Part shown: positions 1-7,670 of the stretch, piece by piece
Layout: each line of letters begins with the position of its first letter
Position numbering within the stretch: position 1 is the stretch's first letter
NCBI RefSeq assembly: GCF_009725165.1
Contig: NZ_WNZW01000005.1
Coordinates: forward strand, 214,016 to 278,015
DNA: 64,000 nucleotides
Source of the DNA: Paenibacillus woosongensis
Lineage (GTDB): Bacteria; Bacillota; Bacilli; Paenibacillales; Paenibacillaceae
Reading direction: 5' to 3'
The notes under the pieces: generated by a model
The model's database searches: none
What the model was told of the DNA's origin: nothing
What the model saw: the letters and a program-made list of their open reading frames with translations, nothing else
Translations under genes and position numbers: made by a program

Positions 1-88
1 CGCCGACCTCCTTTGCTTTCTTCAGCCCTTCCATTACGCCCACGCCAAAGCTGTCCACAATGACGCCAATTTTATTGGTCAATTTCAT
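1..88 (-). CDS. Sugar phosphate isomerase/epimerase, N-terminal fragment
   Basis: Only the first 29 codons are present; the gene runs off the left edge. The start ATG is at 88-86 with a GGAGG ribosome binding site a few bases upstream. The peptide begins MKLTNKIGVIVDSFG and continues with a helix rich in K, E and G, which I associate with the first beta strand and helix of TIM-barrel AP-endonuclease-family-2 sugar isomerases. A Gfo/Idh/MocA dehydrogenase lies just upstream on the same strand, a pairing common in inositol or sugar-acid catabolism. The product name is inferred from this short piece and the neighbour; the substrate is unknown. Confidence 0.55.
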   Translation of the reverse strand, partial: MKLTNKIGVIVDSFGVGVMEGLKKAKEVG

Positions 89-117
89 CTTTGGTTGCCT
101 CCTTTATATTGCTTGTA

Positions 118-270
118 AGTCGACTTTTTAGCACCGAGAAGGTTGTGAGAACCCGAAGAAGGAGGAGCGGAGTGTAGGAGAAGCCTACATGAGCACCGGA
201 CTTCGAGGGTGAACGCAAGATTCGATGTCGGACTGCCTCTTCGGGCTGCTTCGTGATAAAATGTCGACCT
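118..270. repeat. About 150-bp intergenic repeat with GTCGAC inverted ends
   Basis: The segment starts GTCGACTTTTTA (119-130) and ends TAAAATGTCGAC (257-268), so the termini are inverted copies of each other. A short internal hairpin GTAGG...CCTAC lies in the middle. It fills the gap between two minus-strand genes and ends exactly at the stop codon of the dehydrogenase. I recall similar intergenic blocks from Paenibacillus genomes, but I see no second copy in this window. It may be a MITE-like element or a processed RNA repeat. Confidence 0.5.
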
Positions 271-1327
271 AGAAATGGATTTCGCGGCCTTCTGCGGCGG
301 ACTGATAAATCGCGTTCAAAATTTTCATCATTTCCACGCCGTCCTCGACCGGGCTGTTCGTTTCGGTCAATCCAAGGCAGCTGTCCACAAAATGATTGAT
401 TTCACGGTCGAAGGCGGCCTGGAAATCAAAACCCGGCGCGCTGATTTGCGGATCGATGTTAATGATTGTGTCATGGCGCTCCGTTACGATCGATAATACG
501 GGTTCGATCTCCGCGCCGCCCTTGTCGCCGTAAATGTTGATCAGCGCCGAGTTCTCCTTCGCATGGAGGGCAAAGCTGACATCGACCATGAGGGATGCAC
601 CGTTCTCAAAGCGAATCAGGGCGTTGGCCATATCCTCGACCGTGTTATGCGCCGCATCGTAATCAGCAGCTTGGTAGAAATCGTAGTTCTGAATGTTCGA
701 GCGGTTGCCGAGCTTGTGGTAGGTGTTGCCGCTCACGGATTTGACCTTTGGCTTGCCCATGAGGTACCAGCACAGGTCAATGGCATGCACGCCGATGTCG
801 ATGAGCGGTCCGCCTCCGGAGCGTGCGCGGTCTGCGAACCATCCACCCGGATTGCCGAGGCGCCGGAGGAGGCTCGCTTTGGCATAGTAGATCTCGCCAA
901 GATCGCCGGCGTCGATAAATTTCTTCAGCACAGCGATGTTCGAAGCGTGGCGGCGGACGTAGCCGACTTGGAGCAGCTTGCCGCTCTCGCTGGCGGCCTG
1001 CTCGATTTGCAGCGCCTCGTCGACGGTTTTGCAGAGCGGCTTCTCGCAGAGCACATGCTTGCCCGCCTGCAGCGCGGCGATGCTGATTTCAGCATGGGAA
1101 TTGTTCCAGGTGCAGATGCTGACCGCATCCACCTCCGGACTGGCCAGCAGCTCCCGATAATCGGTATACACGTTAGGGATGTGGTATTTATTGGCGGTAT
1201 CGCGTGCTCTGTCCTCATTCAAATCACAGACGGCGACTAGCTGCGCTTTCGGATTGGCTTGATAAGCCTGCAGATGGGATTCAGAGATTGATCCAGTGCC
1301 GATAAGGCCGATTTTTAGCTCACTCAT
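269..1327 (-). CDS. Gfo/Idh/MocA family NAD(P)-dependent oxidoreductase
   Basis: This is a soluble sugar or inositol dehydrogenase of about 352 residues. The N-terminus has the Rossmann motif GLIGTGSISESH. CEKPLCKT near residue 95 is the conserved EKP loop that binds the nicotinamide ring, and GGGPLIDIGVHAIDL carries the conserved catalytic-region Asp/His. A longer reading frame extends 29 codons upstream, but MSELKIGLIG is the usual family start and has an AAAGGA site before it. The gene is read away from an AraC regulator at 1470 and towards a sugar isomerase, suggesting an inducible sugar-catabolic unit. The substrate cannot be told from sequence. Confidence 0.85.
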   Translation of the reverse strand: MSELKIGLIGTGSISESHLQAYQANPKAQLVAVCDLNEDRARDTANKYHIPNVYTDYRELLASPEVDAVSICTWNNSHAEISIAALQAGKHVLCEKPLCKTVDEALQIEQAASESGKLLQVGYVRRHASNIAVLKKFIDAGDLGEIYYAKASLLRRLGNPGGWFADRARSGGGPLIDIGVHAIDLCWYLMGKPKVKSVSGNTYHKLGNRSNIQNYDFYQAADYDAAHNTVEDMANALIRFENGASLMVDVSFALHAKENSALINIYGDKGGAEIEPVLSIVTERHDTIINIDPQISAPGFDFQAAFDREINHFVDSCLGLTETNSPVEDGVEMMKILNAIYQSAAEGREIHF

Positions 1328-1426
1328 GTGTATGCTTACATCCTTTCTGTTATCTGTGCAGACTGATATGAATTGGACAGGACGCTTCAACACAGATATG
1401 TTATATTTATTCATATTTGTTTAGGC

Positions 1427-1448
1427 ACAACTAATTTAACATAGTTGT
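1427..1448. promoter_or_regulatory. Palindrome in divergent AraC/dehydrogenase promoter region
   Basis: ACAACTA (1427-1433) and TAGTTGT (1442-1448) form a perfect 7-bp dyad with an 8-bp spacer, in the AT-rich gap between the two divergent genes. Its place just upstream of the AraC-family gene makes it a candidate operator. AraC proteins more often bind direct repeats, so the binder is uncertain. Confidence 0.4.
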
Positions 1449-1469
1449 TTTAAAGGGAGAATGCATAGG

Positions 1470-2330
1470 ATGACAAAATACATGGACTATATGATCAGTT
1501 CGCATCCAATCCGCGTCTTCAACCCGATGGTCGATTCCAGCCGGCAGAAGGTCAAGTCCCTGCGCCTGGTCAATGCCGGGCATTTGCCGGGAAGAACGCT
1601 GCAGCGAAGCCGGGCGAAGTTCAACAACTGGGCTTTTGTGATGATTACCGGCGGCAGCGGTTATTACCAGGTGGAGGGCGGGGAAATGCAGCAGGTTGAA
1701 GCGGGGAGCTGGTTTTGTCTTTTTCCTGATGCCGTGTTCAACTATGGCCCTCATGCAGACGGTTACTGGGATGAATATTACTATACCGTCGATGGCGGAC
1801 GGATCGCGGAGTGGCTGGAGCAGTGGCTGCCCAATCCATGTCAGGTGAAAAAAGCCGCCTTCGATGACTCCCTCATCCACCGGATGGAGATGATGTTCAT
1901 GCTGATCGACAGCGGGGCGCCGACCAATCTGGACCGGGCCGCGCTGATGCTGGAATCCTTTCTCTATGACCTGGCTTCGCAACCGGACCGCCGGGAGGCA
2001 GGCAACCGGGAGAGGTTCGTGCTGAAGGTCATCGAAGATCTGTCGCAGTCGCTGCACACCCCTTTGGAGCCTGCACAAATGGCTGCGCGGCACCACATTT
2101 CCGTATCCACGCTCCGGCGCATCGTTCATGATTACACCGGCTATCCGCTGAATGAGTTTCTTCACCGGCTGAGGGTCGCGGAGGCGAGGAATATTTTGCT
2201 GAATACGGAGCTTACGGTGAAGGAAGTCGGCGACGCTTTAGGGTATAAGGATACGTTTTATTTTTCCCGGGTATTCAAAAGAATTACCGGCCTCTCGCCA
2301 AGAAGCTACCGCAACCGGGGCGGTCAGTAG
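1470..2330 (+). CDS. AraC family transcriptional regulator
   Basis: About 286 residues. The N-terminal part (about 20-150) looks like a cupin-type sugar-binding domain (AraC_binding), with WAFVMITGGSGYYQVEGGE and FPDAVFNYGPHADG. The C-terminal 100 residues hold two helix-turn-helix units, ending in the conserved LGYKDTFYFSRVFKRITGLSPRSYR. The start is set at 1470 because GGGAG at 1455-1459 is correctly spaced for it and too close to an upstream in-frame ATG at 1461. It is divergent from the Gfo/Idh/MocA gene and probably regulates it. The effector is unknown. Confidence 0.88.
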   Translation: MTKYMDYMISSHPIRVFNPMVDSSRQKVKSLRLVNAGHLPGRTLQRSRAKFNNWAFVMITGGSGYYQVEGGEMQQVEAGSWFCLFPDAVFNYGPHADGYWDEYYYTVDGGRIAEWLEQWLPNPCQVKKAAFDDSLIHRMEMMFMLIDSGAPTNLDRAALMLESFLYDLASQPDRREAGNRERFVLKVIEDLSQSLHTPLEPAQMAARHHISVSTLRRIVHDYTGYPLNEFLHRLRVAEARNILLNTELTVKEVGDALGYKDTFYFSRVFKRITGLSPRSYRNRGGQ

Positions 2331-2571
2331 CTCAGGGTGGCATTTGGGGAAAGGGGGCTGGGTATTTATATTGTTAGTGTGCGGTGTTATGCAGGCGGGT
2401 GTTTTAGAGCGAGGGTATCTTCAGGCGGCAATTGCTTGTGTTGTCTGGTATATGAGCTGTGATGTAATTTGGTAGTTGATGAAACCCCTGATTTATATTG
2501 TTCCTAGGTAGTTCAGGAGAAGGTAAAGTGGGGGAGAGGTGGTTAGGGTGGGTTAGGGGATGTTCGTTAGG

Positions 2572-2760
2572 TAACTAGATGTATTTCATACAGTTAGATC
2601 AACGTATTTAGCCGTGTTAGGGGGACTAACTGTAAAACCTACATTTAGTTTAAAGCTATTTCGACGTTTGAGCTCCATTCAGGCAAACTAACTGCATGTT
2701 TTCCATTTAGCGCATGGTTTTTTGGTAAAATAGCTTAACTAGATGTATAAAATACATTCG
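2572..2760. repeat. Cluster of four degenerate 25-bp palindromic repeats
   Basis: Four related units are visible at about 2572-2597, 2626-2650, 2686-2710 and 2736-2760. They share the pattern AACTARATGTAT followed by an AT-rich centre and a complementary ATACAGTTAG or ACATTTAGTT arm, so each is an imperfect palindrome. Spacing is irregular (about 30-60 bp). They have no protein-coding sense. I read them as a dispersed intergenic repeat family. Confidence 0.55.
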
Positions 2761-2882
2761 GCTTTAAATGACCCATGAATAGTTACTAAGGGTTATTGGT
2801 TATTTGGTTACTTGGGCTATTGGATAGGTTACTGTGCTGGTGGCGGCTCGTTATGTTCTGTATGCTGAGTTTCTTTGGAGGA

Positions 2883-3064
2883 TTGCTGCAAAAATGCAGG
2901 AAATATCTCTATGTATGGGCGTTTTAAAGCGCATTGCTGCAAAAGTACAGTAATAATTCAGCAACTCGCTGAGAATAGTCGTATTTTCGAAAAAAAAATG
3001 CACAATTGCAGCAATCCGTGCTCTAGGAGAGATGGTTGCGCTAAATGATGTACTTTTGCAGCAT
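2883..3064. repeat. TTGCTGCAAAA inverted-repeat element
   Basis: TGCTGCAAAAGTACA at 2935-2949 is repeated exactly in inverted orientation at 3049-3063. Weaker copies occur at 2884-2899 (TTGCTGCAAAAATGCA) and about 2999-3014 (TGCACAATTGCAGCAA). Together they give nested inverted arms around 3000, resembling a MITE-like hairpin. No transposase is present. Confidence 0.55.
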
Positions 3065-3262
3065 TCTAGCGGTAGAGAAGGACAGGGAAAGGCTGAAAAG
3101 GGCTGAGATTTCGGGTGATCCCCCTCAATATATCCAATGAACGAACAAGGCATGAAATATGCTATAGTAATTAAGTTGTTCGCTAGAACGGGCAGCTTTG
3201 GAACAGTGATAACTGTATTTTATGAATAAAATGAGTTGGCAAAGATGGGAGTGGGCGTCGGT

Positions 3263-3577
3263 ATGACGATCCGAGAAGCTGTAGAACAAGAATTCGTGGA
3301 CGCTTCGATTGCCAGAATCGGCAAGGAAGCTTTATATCTATATACGCCTTTGTGCGGAACGTGCAAGCTGGGCGAGACGATGCTGGACATCGTTCTGCAA
3401 TCGGGCGGCAACATGATGCCGGTATCGAAGCTGAATATTAATTTCGCGCCCCGGCTGCGGAATGACTGGCAAATTACGAGTGTGCCGTGTCTGGTTCTGC
3501 TGGAGCATGGCAAGCCGGTGGCGAAGGAGTACGCCCTGCGTTCGGTCGTGGATCTGCATCAGTGGCTGCAAATTTAG
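3263..3577 (+). CDS. Thioredoxin family protein
   Basis: A small soluble thioredoxin-fold protein of about 104 residues. The redox motif CGTC lies in YTPLCGTCKLGE after the first beta strand. The cis-proline region appears as ITSVPCLVLLEHGKPV, with Ser-Val-Pro at the expected position. It should act as a thiol-disulfide exchanger or bacilliredoxin-like protein in the cytoplasm, since no signal peptide is seen. The start is uncertain: TTG at 3236 and ATG at 3245 are in frame, but MTIREAVEQEF at 3263 begins the folded part and has GGGAG upstream at moderate spacing. It stands alone. Confidence 0.75.
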   Translation: MTIREAVEQEFVDASIARIGKEALYLYTPLCGTCKLGETMLDIVLQSGGNMMPVSKLNINFAPRLRNDWQITSVPCLVLLEHGKPVAKEYALRSVVDLHQWLQI

Positions 3578-3682
3578 CGTTGGCTATGAGGCAGAGGAAG
3601 GCTAGGTCCGCAAAATCCTTAAATCCTTAAAGCCCGCAAGCTCCCCAAAGTTCGCGTGGCTCCTAGCCCCCAAAGTCCACTG

Positions 3683-3709
3683 ACCCCCAAGACCCCCAAG
3701 ACCCCCAAG
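3683..3709. repeat. Tandem ACCCCCAAG, three copies
   Basis: Three exact 9-bp units lie in the 314-bp gap between the thioredoxin-like gene and the ATPase gene. The surrounding sequence is rich in CCCCAAAG-like words, so the tract is probably low-complexity slippage sequence. The remainder of the gap shows only a weak 17-codon frame at 3763 with no ribosome binding site. Confidence 0.6.
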
Positions 3710-3891
3710 ACTCAAGCTCCAAGGCATTCCCCATCTAACCCTCAGCAACAGCCGCTCGTCTCATGGACTATTTTGACCAATACATGGATGAACTTCCCTA
3801 TTCGGGCATAGGCTAAACACACGGCGGAACTCCTCCGCATAGGGTGTAGCATCACTTTAATCTCGAAGGTTAGGGAAGGGAGTATAACGAA

Positions 3892-5037
3892 ATGGCAGGA
3901 AGAGAACGTCACTATTTTGCGCGGGGCAACACGGCGGAAGGCTTGGTCAGTCTGGTGGATTCTATCTATAATCCATTGGATGCGGTATATGTGCTGGAGG
4001 GCGATTCGCAGGAGATCGGCACGATTCTGGCCCGGCTGGCGAACGGATGGGGCCGCAGAGGCTGGAATCTGCATTTGATCCACCAGCCGCTGCAAAGCGA
4101 TTTGCTGGAAGGGATCATTATCGAGGATGCCCGGATCGGACTGATCGCTGACCAAGCGTGGTTGCAGGAGGGAAGTCCGGAAGGCATTGAGGTGCGCCGC
4201 TTTGATTTCGGCAGCGACCCTGGCGGGGAACGATTGGCGGACCATCAGGAGCATATTGCTGCGCTGGAGCACAATATCGCGGAAGGCTATACGAAGGCTT
4301 ACGAGACCTTTCAGCGAACGCTGCGAATCCACGACGACTGGGAGAAAATCTACATTGATGCCCTGGACCGTGATTTCATGAATCAGCTAGCCGTCGATTG
4401 GGCGGATCAGTATCTCGTTCCGGCAGAAGCTGCAGGTTCTGGGCAGGCCTCAGGGGATGCGGGAGATGCAGGGGGTGTAGATAGCGGTCAAAAGACCGGC
4501 GCGGTGACCCGGCGCTTTCTGGGTGCAGCGACCTGGCGCGGGGCGGTTGATTTTGTTCTCAATTTGACGGAGGATGTGCCGACGCGAATCTTCGTGAAGG
4601 GCCGTCCGGGATCAGGGAAATCGACCTTGTTCAAAAAGATTGCAGCTACCGCAACGGAGCGCGGGATCGATACCGAGGTGTACCACTGCGGCTTCGATCC
4701 GAACAGCCTCGATATGCTTGTATTCCGCACGCTGGGCGTAGCGATCTTCGACAGCACGGCGCCGCATGAGCATTTCCCGCTGCGCGACGGGGACAGCATT
4801 CTTGATATTTATGAGCTGGCTATCGCTCCGCACACGGATGAGAAGCATGCCGAGGAAATCGCCGAGGTGAGGTCCCGCTATACTACTTCGATGCAAATCG
4901 CCATTTCTTATTTGGCCGAGGTGAAGCAGAATCAGGACCGCTTAAGCGCGATTTACCGCAGTGCTGCGGACGAGGAGGCAATTTCCCGGCAAGAGCGGCT
5001 GCTGGCGGAGGAAATTGAAGCGCGGGTGGCGAAATAA
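3892..5037 (+). CDS. P-loop ATPase (PRK06851-like)
   Basis: 381 residues, cytoplasmic. A clear Walker A motif GRPGSGKST is at 237-245, after a Gly/Ala-rich linker at 178-200. The N-terminal half (1-175) is a second, degenerate P-loop-like domain with ARIGLIAD and no intact Walker A. This duplicated arrangement is what I recall for the PRK06851 family of Bacillota ATPases, whose cellular role is not established. The start is well supported by GGGAG at -12. It has its own terminator at 5088-5123 and no partner gene. Confidence 0.7.
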   Translation: MAGRERHYFARGNTAEGLVSLVDSIYNPLDAVYVLEGDSQEIGTILARLANGWGRRGWNLHLIHQPLQSDLLEGIIIEDARIGLIADQAWLQEGSPEGIEVRRFDFGSDPGGERLADHQEHIAALEHNIAEGYTKAYETFQRTLRIHDDWEKIYIDALDRDFMNQLAVDWADQYLVPAEAAGSGQASGDAGDAGGVDSGQKTGAVTRRFLGAATWRGAVDFVLNLTEDVPTRIFVKGRPGSGKSTLFKKIAATATERGIDTEVYHCGFDPNSLDMLVFRTLGVAIFDSTAPHEHFPLRDGDSILDIYELAIAPHTDEKHAEEIAEVRSRYTTSMQIAISYLAEVKQNQDRLSAIYRSAADEEAISRQERLLAEEIEARVAK

Positions 5038-5087
5038 GCATACGAGAGCCGAACGGCTGGGGATACATGTGGGGAATACATGTGAAG

Positions 5088-5123
5088 ATAGACGGGCGCC
5101 TGCAGGGGTGTGCGTCTTTTTTT
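5088..5123 (+). terminator. Rho-independent terminator
   Basis: AGACG pairs with CGTCT around a GC-rich bulged stem, followed by seven T residues. It lies 50 bp after the ATPase stop codon and before the PTS operon. Confidence 0.7.
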
Positions 5124-5211
5124 CCATGAATGCTCTATATCTAGCTTTTTAAATGTGTAATAATCTAGTTATGATAACGCATACAAAACTATGAACGATT
5201 CGGGTGACATT

Positions 5212-7308
5212 ATGATATCTAGCAGACAACAGCGAATGGTCAAGCAGTTGATGGAGAGCGACCAATATATCCCTTTGCAGCAGCTGGCTGATGAATACGG
5301 GATCTCCCTGCGGACGGTGCGGGGCGATTTGCTGCAGCTGGAGGACTGGCTTCGCGCGCGGGGCGTGCGCCTGGATCGCGACCGCACAGCCGGCGTCCGT
5401 CTGCGGCTGGAGACCGGCCAGTCGGAGCAGCTTGCCGTACAAATGGGCCAGCGTCCAGCTTACATGGATGCCGAGCAGCGCATCAGCCTGCTGCAGAAGC
5501 AGCTGCTTCAGGAGACGCAGCTATCCGTGAAGGCAGTTATGGAGGAACTGGGCATCAGCAAAAATACGCTGCTGCAGGATCTGACCGAAATCAAGCAGCG
5601 GCTTCTGAGCTGGGAGCTGGCTCTTGTACGGGATCGCGGTCAGCTGCATATCGAGGGATCGGAGAAGCGCAGGCGCAGGGCGTATCTGAACCTGCTTCGC
5701 TCCGAGATCACGGACGATAAGCTGCTGAGGTATATCCTCGATCAGCGGGGCGATTCGTATTCGCCGATGACGCCGTGGAAGGACTGGTTCGAGACAGAGG
5801 ATGCGGCGATGCTGTTTGACACAATCCAGCGGCTTGAGGAGAAGATGGGCGTGCAGTTCACGGATGCGGGCTATTCTACGCTGATTCTGCATCTGCTGAT
5901 GGCGATGGAGCGGCTGAAGGGCACGCATGCGATCGAGATGGATCAGGAGTCGCTGTCCGAGCTGCAGGGCCATGAGGTGTATGAGCTCGTTGCAGCTGAG
6001 GTCGTGCCGCAGATTGAGCAGCATTTTGGCGTGAAGCTGCCCGCTTCAGAGATCGGCTATATTACGCAGCATATTCTCGGCGCACAGAAGCAAAGCCTGC
6101 CAGCCGAGGAGCTGATCATCGCCGATCTCGCCAAGCAGATTATTTTGCGCACCGAGCAGGAGCTCGGCCGTCCGCTGCAAATGATCGACCAGATTGTGCA
6201 GGGCCTGGTCATCCATTTGAAGCCGGCCATTTACCGGGCGAAGTTCGGGTTGCAGTCCAAAAACCCGCTGATGGAGCAGCTCGAGGCGCAGTACGGTTCG
6301 CTGCTCAATTTGCTGGAGCGGGTCGTCAACGAGGTGATGGAGCCGTGGTCGGTCGTGTTCGACCGGGACGAGGTCGGCTACATCATGTTCCATATTGGCA
6401 GCGGGTTGATTCCGCCAAAGGCCCCGGTGCGCAAGCGCGTGGCGATCGTATGCGGCTCGGGGCTTGGGACATCGGCGATGCTGAAGCGGCGGGTGGCGGC
6501 GATTTTTCCGCAGGTCGATATCGTGGGTACTTACTCGTACAAGGAATCGGCAGAGATTACGTTGCAGACGGCGGATGCGGTCCTCAGCACGATGGAGATC
6601 AGCCATGCCCTGCAGGTGCCGTGGATCAAGGTGTCGCCGCTGCTGGATCAGCAGGATCAGAAGCAGATCACGAGCTTCCTCGGCGTGACGCCATCGGGCG
6701 AGTCGGCCGCGGCGGCGGCGGTGCAGGCGGTGAATGATATTTTTCAGGTAGTGGAGCGGAACGCGCATATCCACGACCGAAACCGGCTGCTGGAGGAGCT
6801 GCTGCATCTGTTCCAGGGCGGGAGCCGGCCGGGTGGTGAGGAGCAGGAGAATGACTACAGCTTAACCGCGCTGCTGCCGCCGGAATCGATCATGCTCGGA
6901 GCTGGGGCAATGCCGTGGGAGGACGCGGTGCGCGAAGGGAATCGGCTGCTTATGGATCGCGGCGTCTCGGACGCCAGATATGCGGATAAGCTGATCGAAA
7001 TCATTCAATCCAACAAGCATCCGTTCATTATCCGCGCGGGCGTGGCTTTTCCCCATGTGTATATGCCGGAGTGCGTGAAGCGCACGGGCTTCAGTGTGAT
7101 GACCTTTCGCGAGGAGCTGGCGTTCGGGCCGTCCGGGCAGCCGGTCTGGCTGATGATTACGCTGGCGGCGATGGATAAGGAGCGGCATGTCGCCGCGCTG
7201 GGAACGCTGCTGGACGCGCTGAATGATGAAGCGTTCATGGCGGAATTGCGGCAGGCGCAGGATGCCCGGGCGATATGGCAAGGATTGCGGGAGAAGGAGG
7301 GCTTATGA
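5212..7308 (+). CDS. BglG/MtlR-type PRD transcriptional regulator with EIIB and EIIA domains
   Basis: 698 residues. Domains in order: DeoR-like HTH (about 1-60), second Mga-type HTH (80-140), PRD1 (165-295) with His in LILHLLMA (227) and ITQHILG (287), PRD2 (300-400) with His in GLVIHLKP (335) and IMFHIGSG (394), GatB-like EIIB with phospho-Cys in IVCGSGLGTS (414), and type-2 EIIA with His in GVAFPHVYMPE (615). All predicted phosphorylation residues are present. Such proteins activate PTS operons and are tuned by PTS phosphorylation. Start 5212 has GGTGA five bases upstream; an ATG 21 bases earlier has no site. It overlaps the EIIB gene by 4 bp (ATGA). Confidence 0.9.
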   Translation: MISSRQQRMVKQLMESDQYIPLQQLADEYGISLRTVRGDLLQLEDWLRARGVRLDRDRTAGVRLRLETGQSEQLAVQMGQRPAYMDAEQRISLLQKQLLQETQLSVKAVMEELGISKNTLLQDLTEIKQRLLSWELALVRDRGQLHIEGSEKRRRRAYLNLLRSEITDDKLLRYILDQRGDSYSPMTPWKDWFETEDAAMLFDTIQRLEEKMGVQFTDAGYSTLILHLLMAMERLKGTHAIEMDQESLSELQGHEVYELVAAEVVPQIEQHFGVKLPASEIGYITQHILGAQKQSLPAEELIIADLAKQIILRTEQELGRPLQMIDQIVQGLVIHLKPAIYRAKFGLQSKNPLMEQLEAQYGSLLNLLERVVNEVMEPWSVVFDRDEVGYIMFHIGSGLIPPKAPVRKRVAIVCGSGLGTSAMLKRRVAAIFPQVDIVGTYSYKESAEITLQTADAVLSTMEISHALQVPWIKVSPLLDQQDQKQITSFLGVTPSGESAAAAAVQAVNDIFQVVERNAHIHDRNRLLEELLHLFQGGSRPGGEEQENDYSLTALLPPESIMLGAGAMPWEDAVREGNRLLMDRGVSDARYADKLIEIIQSNKHPFIIRAGVAFPHVYMPECVKRTGFSVMTFREELAFGPSGQPVWLMITLAAMDKERHVAALGTLLDALNDEAFMAELRQAQDARAIWQGLREKEGL

Positions 7309-7598
7309 AGAAAATCATTGTAGCTTGCAACAGCGGGCTCGGCACCAGCCTGATGATCCGGCTGAATGTGGAGGCGCTCCTGAAGGAGTGGGGGCTCAAG
7401 GCTTGGGTCGAGCATACGGATATTTCGTCGGTCGATACCTTCGATGCCGATCTGATTATCGGCTCCAATTATGTGATGGATTCGCTGCAGCTCGCCAAGG
7501 ACGTCGAGGTGATCGGGCTGGACGATATTACGGACCGCCAGTACTTGAAATCGAGGCTGCTGGACAGCGAGACGTTTAAGCAGTGGCTGGCCGTGTAG
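7305..7598 (+). CDS. PTS ascorbate-type EIIB component
   Basis: A 97-residue cytoplasmic phosphotransfer protein. MKKIIVACNSGLGTSLMIRL carries the phosphocysteine (Cys8) in the CNSGLGTS loop typical of UlaB/SgaB. It should take phosphate from an EIIA and pass it to the sugar bound by the EIIC at 7671. The start overlaps the regulator stop by 4 bp and has GAAGGAGGGC upstream, so translation is coupled. No separate EIIA gene is present. Confidence 0.87.
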   Translation: MKKIIVACNSGLGTSLMIRLNVEALLKEWGLKAWVEHTDISSVDTFDADLIIGSNYVMDSLQLAKDVEVIGLDDITDRQYLKSRLLDSETFKQWLAV

Positions 7599-7670
7599 GC
7601 ATTTATATTTTATAGAGATAGTTATAGTTATAGACAAAGACAAATATTATGACAAAAGCGGGGGATGCCC

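Larger units (their letters stand above)
2331..3262. other. Long intergenic region rich in short palindromic repeats
   Basis: About 930 bp without a convincing gene. It holds two repeat clusters, listed separately at 2572-2760 and 2883-3064. The rest is G-rich on the plus strand and looks unconstrained. A minus-strand frame of 100 codons at 2851-3153 is read through the inverted repeats and lacks protein-like composition, so I do not call it. Confidence 0.6.

Noticed and set aside
563..1240. 225-codon plus-strand frame opposite the Gfo/Idh/MocA gene
   Set aside because: It is the antisense shadow of a well-supported dehydrogenase and has no ribosome binding site or protein-like motif.
3763..3816. 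Short frame MDYFDQYMDELPYSGIG before the ATPase gene
   Set aside because: No ribosome binding site and no conserved context; chance frame.
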